Part shown: positions 58,142-64,000 of the stretch, piece after piece
How positions within the stretch are numbered: the first letter of the stretch is position 1
Layout of the letters: each line of letters opens with the position of its first letter
Assembly: GCA_032871835.1 (NCBI GenBank)
Contig: CM065301.1
Span: forward strand, 32,124,405 to 32,188,404
Direction of reading: 5' to 3'
Origin: Dipteronia dyeriana
Lineage: Eukaryota; Streptophyta; Magnoliopsida; Sapindales; Sapindaceae
Length of the DNA stretch: 64,000 nucleotides
Translations under genes and position numbers: made by a program
Notes under the pieces: generated by a model
Told to the model about the DNA's origin: nothing
Databases searched by the model: none
What the model saw: only the letters and a program-made list of their open reading frames with translations

Positions 58142-58355
58142 AATCCTTTGCCGTAAGAACTGATTGTAACAATATAGTAGAATTTTATAAAAAGGTACAG
58201 AAAAAGAATTTTGAAAAGAAAAATTCATTTGTTAGCAAAATATGGATAGGATTTCTAGAAACATTAATAGGAAGAGGCTATAAAGCAGATTTTGAACATA
58301 TAAGTGGAAAAGATAATACTATAGCATATATTCTGTCAAGGCTAATAGATTGTTG
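56001..58355 (+). pseudogene. Pol: Viral polymerase: protease, reverse transcriptase, RNase H
   Basis: A Cys pair arrangement CYKC...YYCEKC (C-x2-C-x15-C-x2-C) at 56165-56250 precedes the aspartic protease, whose DTGA is at 56348-56359. RT follows with KLPNKDEL-like and FSKFDCKSGFW segments near 57260-57300, GLKNAPQVFQERMD, and catalytic YIDD at 57457-57468. RNase H starts at about 57900 with QTDASSKGWAGILIQKP. A (TA)n run (58078-58134) expands inside RNase H. Stops and frame changes occur throughout; the frame ends at 58353-58355, shortly before the next ORF. Confidence 0.85.
58078..58134 (+). repeat. (TA)n microsatellite expanded within viral RNase H
   Basis: An alternating AT/TA run of 57 bases lies where the inverted copy (around 61815-61830) has only a short TATATATAC-type segment. 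It replaces or expands sequence between AAATCAG and ACAGAATGAATC, both conserved in the two copies. Confidence 0.92.
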
Positions 58356-58369
58356 ATTAATCTGCAGGT

Positions 58370-59110
58370 ATGGCAGGAAGTTCGAAAGATAGTCAAAAAA
58401 GTTCGAAAGCCATTTCTCAAAGCAATAGTGGTAAAAAGATTAACATAGGATCTCATATTATTAACTATTGTCCAGGTGTTCCATTTCAGCCATTAGCACA
58501 ACTGAAAGACAAGAAAACTGAAGTTCAGCAAGCACTTTTAAATAATATTTGGTTTTTTCGAAATAATAACAAAGGTTTTCTTCAGTCCTTAAATATTTTA
58601 AGTCATCATTTTTCAAAAAGCAATAAGTTCAGATTTTATGTTGTTTTTAGTGGAAGAAGGACAAGAATCTTTTCTACACGGCAAGAGACTATTGGAAGTA
58701 TTGAAGGCTTTCCTAATCCCATTTTCAAAAGTTATTTCTCTAATGAAGAAGCTCATAAAGCTTTAAAAATGTTTTTTCAAAATTAAGATGGCTTCGAGCC
58801 TGTTTTAGAAATTAATGGTTGTACTTACAACCGAGATCAAGTAAAAAGTTTTATGAATCATTTTAGAAATATCAATGAAGCAAAAAATAAGATTTCTGAA
58901 GAATTGGAGAGCTGCAATAAAGTTTTGAATGGTCTCTTGTTAGATCTTCAAGAAAAGAATACAGTACTAAAGCAAGAATTGGCTAGAGCTAAACAACTAA
59001 TAGAGGAGTTTCAGAATATGGAAACAAATGAAGAAAAACAAAAAAGAAAAGAAAAGGGTAAAGAAAAAAGGGAAGAGACAAAAAATGGAAAGTCCCTTAG
59101 ATATTATTAA
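58370..59110 (+). pseudogene. TAV: Viral transactivator/viroplasmin-like protein
   Basis: A 247-codon frame with one stop (TAA near 58784, where the inverted copy has CAA). The N-terminal region is Ser-rich. At about codons 83-135, FYVVFSGRRTRIF, SIEGFPNPIFKSYFS and NEEAHKALKMF match the caulimovirus viroplasmin (RNase H1-N-like) fold. A coiled-coil and a Lys/Glu-rich tail follow, ending RYY. In family members this protein builds replication factories and supports reinitiation on polycistronic RNA, which suits the ATGA-linked small ORFs upstream. It overlaps the next frame by 26 bases. Confidence 0.75.
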
Positions 59111-59803
59111 TATTACCCTTATAAGGGACGAAGCAAAAAATCTTTATAAAGCGGTAGAGACTCTACCTAATGATATAAAGAGAGCATCTTTGACCACGGC
59201 TGAGATGATAATCTGAAACGATTTTTAAAAATCCAAAAGTTTCTTTCTCAAGCAGTAAGATTACCTAAGGGTATGACTACACTTTTTCATAAAGGAAATA
59301 TAAATTATGAATATCCTTTCAAGTTCATGACTACCCAGATTCATTTGGATGATTTCCCAATAAATTTTGAAGTTCCTGAGCTTGGACAAGTTGGTATTGA
59401 AGAATTATTTAGCTATGGAATTATTGATGCTATAAGTGCATTTAGCATAATAAAGATCTCTTTTCTCCCTGAAAAATGTTACTATATAAATTTAATAACC
59501 CCTTCTAGCTTTTGTTAACCTGGTTATACTTCTTTGGTGTCAAAGATAATATATAACTTTAAAGGTAACGATGAAAATACAAAATACTTACTGAATATTC
59601 ACAACGCTTTATTGATCTTGAGAAATATGATGCATGAAAATAGAGAGAGGGTTTACAAAAAGTTTTTTGATGAGAGATGTGCTTGCATAAGGTTGTCTGT
59701 CTATGATAATTACAAAGATAGAGGAACTACTTATAGGAGAGGAAAAGCAAAGGCCAAAACAATTGGCCGACAAATTTTTACAAGGTCAAAAGATAAACAG
59801 TAA
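59085..59803 (+). pseudogene. Viral ORF VII, unknown, overlapping TAV (plus copy)
   Basis: It starts at ATG 59085 inside the end of the TAV-like frame (MESPLDIINITLIRD, NLYKAVETLPNDIK). One base is missing near 59180 compared with the inverted copy. The frame continues with MTTLFHKGNINYEYPFKF and QVGIEELFSYGIIDAIS. Similarity to the inverted copy stops at about 59478. Beyond that is a different, basic segment (59534-59803; NRERVYKKFFDERCACIRLS and RGKAKAKTIGRQ). No known family. The identical overlap in both copies suggests a genuine viral gene. Confidence 0.55.
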
Positions 59804-59988
59804 AGATTCTGCCGACATAAACAGTAAAGCTTTTGTTTTCTTTTAATAATGCAATCTCTAATAATGCAATCTTTATACTGTTCTTGATAATGTTGATCTT
59901 TATACTATTTTTGATAATGCTGATAATGCTGGCTGACGATGCTATACTTTCTATTGCTTGGTTTTTTCTACCGACACTTTTGTCGCCT
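59804..59988. other. Junction region between the two viral copies, promoter-like
   Basis: An AT-rich stretch with two near-identical ~26-bp units (ATACTGTTCTTGATAATG / ATACTATTTTTGATAATG, 59877-59931). It also has a repeated ATAAACAGTAAAG word (59803, 59818) and one TGACG core (59935), the as-1-type element found in caulimovirid promoters. Which copy it belongs to is unclear; it follows the coding end of both. Confidence 0.45.
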
Positions 59989-60861
59989 TCAAGCGTCCAG
60001 ATTATGGATAGCCTCCTCATCTAATTCATATTCTTCATCTTCTAGAAGAGGGTCTTCTAGCCTCAGTATCTCCTGCTCTTAAACTTCTCTCAGCTAATCA
60101 TCTGTTTCTGGGCTCAAGAAAACCCAAGGAATATGATACTTGAACCAGACATGCTGATCTCTGATGAAAATTGACATGTGAGGAGTCTGTCCGATCAGCT
60201 TTGGTTTGATCAGATTAATGCTAAGATAGTACTTCTGAGCTCCGTATCTCTGCAGATACTCAGGACACATATCATGGCAGTGAGCAGGAAGACTTTCTTC
60301 TCTAATAGTTTTCCCTGGGGAGATTAGCGGTACCACCACAATGTAGTGATAGGCTGGTAGATAACTGGTCATCTTGTAGGGTTGACTGATAATCCACTCA
60401 CATGGTATGGAATCAATATCAAGGCAAAAGCCGTATTTTCCTCCAAACATTCTGATAGTTTGCTGGAGTTTTTCAGAGAGAAAAGAGATCTTTATTATGC
60501 TAAATGCACTTATAGCATCGATAATTCTATAACTAAATAATTCTTCAATACCAGCTTGTCCAAGAACAGGAACTTCAAAATTCATTGGGAAATCATCCAA
60601 ATGAATCTGGGCCGTCATGAACTTGAAAGGATATTCATAATTTATATTTCCTTGATGAAAAAGTGTAGTCATACCCTTAGGTAATCCTACTGCTTGAGAA
60701 AGAAACTTTTGGATTTTTAAAAATCACTTCAGATTATCATCTCGGGCATGGCCAAAGATGCTCTGCTTTATATCATTAGGTAGAGTCTCTACCGCTTTGT
60801 AAAGATTTTTTTCCTGGTCCCTCATTAGGGTAATATTAATAATATCTGAGGGCCTTTCCAT
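59989..60861 (-). pseudogene. Viral ORF VII, unknown (inverted copy), 291 codons
   Basis: One frame runs from ATG 60861 to the stop at 59989-59991, with in-frame stops at 60724-60726 (TGA where the plus copy has CGA), 60094-60096 and about 60081. The central part has MTTLFHQGNINYEYPFKF, GGKYGFCLDIDSIPCEWI, SYLPAYHYIVVVPLI and FIRDQHVWFKYHIPWVFL. The end is strongly acidic (EDPLLEDEEYELDEEA). No family is recognised. It overlaps the TAV-like frame by 26 bases, exactly as in the plus copy. It could be a separate protein or a C-terminal extension reached by reinitiation. Confidence 0.6.
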
Positions 60862-61576
60862 TTTTTGTCTCTTCCATTTTTTCTTTGCCCTTTTTTTTTC
60901 TTTTTTGTTTTTCTTCATTTGTTTTCATCTTCTGAAACTGCTCTATTAGCTGTTCAGCTGTAGCCAATTCTTGCTTTAGTACTGTATTCTTTTCCTGAAG
61001 ATCTACCAATAGATCATTCATAACTTTTTTACAGCTCTCTAATTCTTCAGAAATCTTATTTTTTGCTTCATTGATTTTTCTAAAATGATTCATAAAACCT
61101 TTTACTTGATCTCGGCTGTAAGTACAACCATTAAATTCTAAAACAGGCTCGAAGCCATCTTGATTTTGAAAAAACATTTTTAAACCTTTATGGGCTTCTT
61201 CATAAGAGAAATAACCTTTGAAAATGGGATTAGGAAAACCTTCAATACTTCCAGCAGTCTCCTGCCATGTAGAAAAGATTCATATCCTTCTTTAACTAAA
61301 AACAACATAAAATCCGAACTTATTGCTTTCTAAAAAATGTTGACTTAAAATATTTAAGGACTGAAGAAAACCTTTGTTATCATTTCGAAAAAACAAAATA
61401 TTATTTAAAAATGCTTGCTGAACTTCAGTAATCTTGTCCTTCAGTTGTGCTAATGGCTGAAATGAAACACCTGGACAATAGTTAATAATATGAGATCCTA
61501 TGTTAATATTTTTGCCACTATTGCTTTGAGAAATGGCCTTCGAACTTTTTTGACTATCTTTCAAACTTCCTGCCAT
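60836..61576 (-). pseudogene. TAV: Viral transactivator/viroplasmin-like protein (inverted copy)
   Basis: It has the same 247-codon length as the plus copy (58370-59110), from ATG 61576 to TAA 60836. Two stops follow FYVVFS in the viroplasmin domain, where the plus copy is open. At 61171 it keeps a Gln codon where the plus copy has TAA. The coiled-coil part (SEELESCKKVMNDLLVDLQE) and the Lys/Glu-rich tail are conserved. Confidence 0.75.
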
Positions 61577-61589
61577 AGCTACAGATTAA

Positions 61590-63296
61590 TCAACAATCTA
61601 TTAGCCTTGACAGAATATCTGTTATAGTATTATCTTTTCCACTTATATGTTCAAAATCTGCTTTGTAGCCTCTTCCTGTTAATATTTCTAGAAATCCTAT
61701 CCATATTTTGCTAACAAATGAATTTTTCTTTTTAAAATTCTTTTTCTGTACCTTTGTATAAAATTATACTATATTGTTACAATCATTTCTTACTGTAAAT
61801 GATTCATTCTGTATATGTATATATATGAAACTGATTTAAAGAATTTATAATTCCTAATATTTCTAATTCTGTACTGGATATTCTAGATTCTACTTCTGAA
61901 AACTTTCCACTAACATACATAGCTATTTCTTCTGTATTCTTTAAGCTATTCTTTATGGGCTTTTGAATTAATATGCCAGCCCATCCCTTGCTACTAGCAT
62001 CTGTTTGCACTATCTTATAGTAGTTATCTATTGGTAAAGCTATTGGGCTTAAGTTTTGTACTATCCTTTTTATTTACTGTACTAGCTCCACATCTTCACT
62101 ATTAAAGTATTTCTGACCATTTTTACTAACTTTGTTATAAAGGGGCCTAACTAGGGTACTTAAATTAGGTATAAATTTTCTACCATAATTTAACAATCCT
62201 AAAAACTTTTGTAGTTCTTTAGTCTCTTCTATTTTGTCAGGGAATTCTAAAAACTTTGTAACTATGTGAGGTTGTAGCTCTATTTTTCCTTTGTCTATAA
62301 TTAATCCTAAGAATTTTATTTTATTCTTGAACAATTCTATTTTTGACTTTGATATGATTATATTATTCTTTTTAAAGGTTTCTAAAACTTGCCTAACATG
62401 GTTCATGTGTATGTATCTATTATTACTAAAGATAAAAATGTCATCTATATAAACAATACAGAAACTTGAAAGCTTTTTAAAGATCTTATCCATTCTTTCT
62501 TGGAAAACTTGGGGAGCATTCTTTAATCCAAAGGGCATAACTAACCATTCAAAGTGCCATTCTGAGCAACTAAAAGTTATCCAATTAACTGATTTTCATC
62601 TTATTTTTTCTGCCAAAAACCACTCTTACAATCAAACTTTGAGAACCAACTAGCTTTTTGTCTACAATTTATTAATTCATCTTTATTAGGGAGTTTATAA
62701 CTATTTCTTAAGGTATTATCGTTTAGTCTTTTATAATTCATTACCATTCTACTTTTTCCTCTTTTCTGCTCACCATGGCTAAATACTATAAATGCTGGGC
62801 TCATATGCCTACTTGTGCTTTTTCTTATTACCTTTAATCCTTACAGATCTTCCATGTGCATTTTTCACTGTTTCCTATCTTCTAGACTATATGGTAAATC
62901 TTGGGTGATTATTGTAATATCTGGATTTATTATTTCTATTTTATACACTTATATGCTATCTTTATTTTGAGGATTATCACCTATTATTTTTAATTCTTCT
63001 AATTCTTCTATCTTTTGTCTTATTTCTATTGGCCAGTCCTTATAATCTTCTTTTGCCCTTTACTTTTATACAAACTCCTTTATGATATTCTATCATCTCT
63101 TCACTGCTTAAGGCATCTATACTAGGCTCTTCATCTAAGGTTTCTAGTATCGAGTTTTCATATTCTTATTTTAGAGGCTCTTCTATGTTAGTAACTTTCT
63201 TTATATAAGGGAGATTACTAGTCTCTAGCTTGGGCTGAACAAAAGTTGCTTCCATTCTTTCTTAATATAAAGTTTAATCCTAAAATAAATTTATAG
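61590..63296 (-). pseudogene. Pol: Viral RT and RNase H (inverted copy)
   Basis: RT shows KLPNKDELINCRQKASWFSK (62601-62804), MPFGLKNAPQVFQERMD, catalytic YIDD at 62440-62451, KFLGLLNYGRKFIPNLS, and RNase H MQTDASSKGWAGILIQKP from 62010 with ESRISSTELEILGI. The stretch 62074-62538 is open for 154 codons. The far end (62810-63296) is more decayed and has lost about 35-40 bp near 63253 relative to the plus copy. It ends at the S4 LTR. Confidence 0.83.
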
Positions 63297-64000
63297 TGAA
63301 AAGTCCTCGTTTGTTGATTGGCTTATTTCGTGAACAACCACATTGTTGAGGTTCGTGTAAGGGTAGCTTAAGCTCTCAAGATTTTAAGAAGATAAGCACC
63401 AAAGGTAAAATTCTTGTGCTTACTTACTTTGAAGAGATAGTTGCACGCACTCACATATTTATGCATAACTCTTGATCTTATATGTTGAATGTTTTCTTGT
63501 GTGCATTTTAGTTTAAATTACTCTTGTTGACCTATATGTATCTTGCTATGAAAGTTTTATGTCATGCTAGGCATTAAAATAGGATGCATTTTCATCACTC
63601 TTGTACTTGTTGCTTGTATGGTTGTTTGAGTGTTGAAGTAGGAATTACGCTGGTGGTACGCTACTCGACCAACGCACCTCTCCAGCGTAACATTCACAGT
63701 GGACTGTCGCTAGTATTGCGCCACTGGGTTGCGTTGCTGCACCTGCCCAAAGATGCAAAAAGTGGGCGTGCGCTGGTGGTGCGCTACTCGACTAGCGCAG
63801 CCCTACCGGTGCAAACATTCCAGTGGTTTTGCACTTATGTTGCGCCACTCGACCAGCGCCTATTGAAATTTTTAGGCAGTGCGTTGGTGGTGCGCTACTC
63901 GACTAGCGCACCTCATAAGTGTACAATGAAGAGGCTGGAACATTTTTTCCAAAAAGACATCACTTTGTTTGGATCTCATATATATATATATATCATTGTT
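63297..64000 (+). mobile_element. Sirevirus-type LTR S4, 5' part, runs off the window
   Basis: It starts TGAAAAGTCCTCGTTTGTTG, matching the 5' terminus of the S3 LTR (TGTAAAGTCGTCATTTATTG on the minus strand). The first ~190 bases align, then it diverges as another subfamily. At 63640-63910 it carries five units of a TGCGC(T/C)(A/C)CTCG-centred GC-rich palindrome. The preceding TATAG (63292-63296) is the likely left target duplication in the viral sequence. Confidence 0.82.

Larger units (their letters stand above)
51533..59803 (+). mobile_element. Endogenous caulimovirid (pararetrovirus), near full-length, degraded
   Basis: A Caulimoviridae-type genome is recognisable: a TGGTATCAAAGCC primer-like site, a leader, five small reading frames, movement protein, coat protein with knuckle, protease, RT (YIDD), RNase H, a viroplasmin-domain protein, and one further ORF. 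The order resembles multi-ORF genera more than the single-polyprotein ones, but I cannot assign a genus. There is no LTR, and stops and frameshifts occur in most large frames, so it is a decayed genomic copy. A second partial copy lies inverted at about 59989-63296. Annotated only; no intact form is implied. Confidence 0.88.
59989..63296 (-). mobile_element. Second endogenous caulimovirid copy, inverted and 5'-truncated
   Basis: This minus-strand segment covers the polymerase from just after protease through ORF VII. From 63296 to 60478 it is homologous to 56561-59478 of the plus copy, tail to tail. It is interrupted at 63297 by a Sirevirus LTR. Upstream genes (small ORFs, movement protein, coat protein, protease) are not in the window. 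It has its own set of stops, mostly different from those of the plus copy. Confidence 0.85.

Noticed and set aside
59804..59988. Calling this a functional viral promoter
   Set aside because: Only one TGACG core and short repeats are visible, the strand is ambiguous, and no clear TATA box can be tied to a start; kept as promoter-like only.
1..64000. tRNA, rRNA or other stable RNA genes
   Set aside because: The only tRNA-like strings are the short TGGTATCAGAG and TGGCGCC primer sites; no cloverleaf or rRNA block was seen.

Overview
This window is repeat-rich nuclear DNA from a flowering plant, probably a dicot with a large genome. The species cannot be told from the sequence. I see no intact host gene and no RNA gene. 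Nearly every base belongs to LTR retrotransposons nested inside one another, or to a degraded endogenous pararetrovirus (Caulimoviridae). The evidence is paired LTRs with TG...CA ends, 5-bp target-site duplications, tRNA primer-binding sites (TGGTATCAGAG type for Copia, TGGCGCC type for Ty3), polypurine tracts, and recognisable gag, protease, integrase, RT and RNase H fragments with scattered stops.

Layout. 1-652 is the 3' end of a Sirevirus-type Copia LTR (S1), inserted in the 3' LTR of an Athila-like Ty3 element on the minus strand (Athila-A, 653-14248). Athila-A has its own gag split by a 2.43-kb solo LTR (9493-11924, GTTAT duplication). It carries an intronless cytokinin-activating LOG gene copy (2904-3544) between integrase and 3' LTR. 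Athila-A abuts a Tat-type Ty3 remnant (14249-15881 plus 26021 to about 26780, minus strand). That remnant's protease is split by a complete Copia element (Copia-C, 15882-26020, minus strand, LTRs of about 2.4 kb). 26781-33020 is a mosaic of Ty3 LTRs in alternating orientation (Ty3-G). A truncated Sirevirus LTR with a 30-C tract follows (S2, 33020-34484). Athila-B (35001-41404, minus strand) is a non-autonomous relative with pol deleted; it interrupts an acidic reading frame. An Angela-type Copia 5' end (LTR 41567-50511, plus strand) is split by a complete gag-only Sirevirus (S3, 42896-49578, minus strand, TAAAA duplication).

The most interesting part is 51.5-63.3 kb. A near full-length endogenous caulimovirid lies on the plus strand (about 51533-59803). 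Its reading-frame order is five small frames joined by ATGA overlaps, then movement protein, coat protein, protease-RT-RNase H, a viroplasmin/transactivator-like protein, and a further overlapping ORF I do not recognise. A second, 5'-truncated copy lies tail to tail on the minus strand (about 59.99-63.30 kb). Together they form an inverted repeat with arms of about 2.8-2.9 kb. A fourth Sirevirus LTR (S4, 63297-64000) interrupts the second copy.

How it works together. These are layers of selfish DNA rather than a pathway. Most coding frames are broken by stops that look like C-to-T changes, consistent with methylated, silenced chromatin. Plausible biological relevance lies in three things: the viral inverted repeat as a possible source of double-stranded RNA and siRNA, the retrotransposon-carried LOG copy, and the GC-rich palindromes repeated in LTRs of unrelated families.
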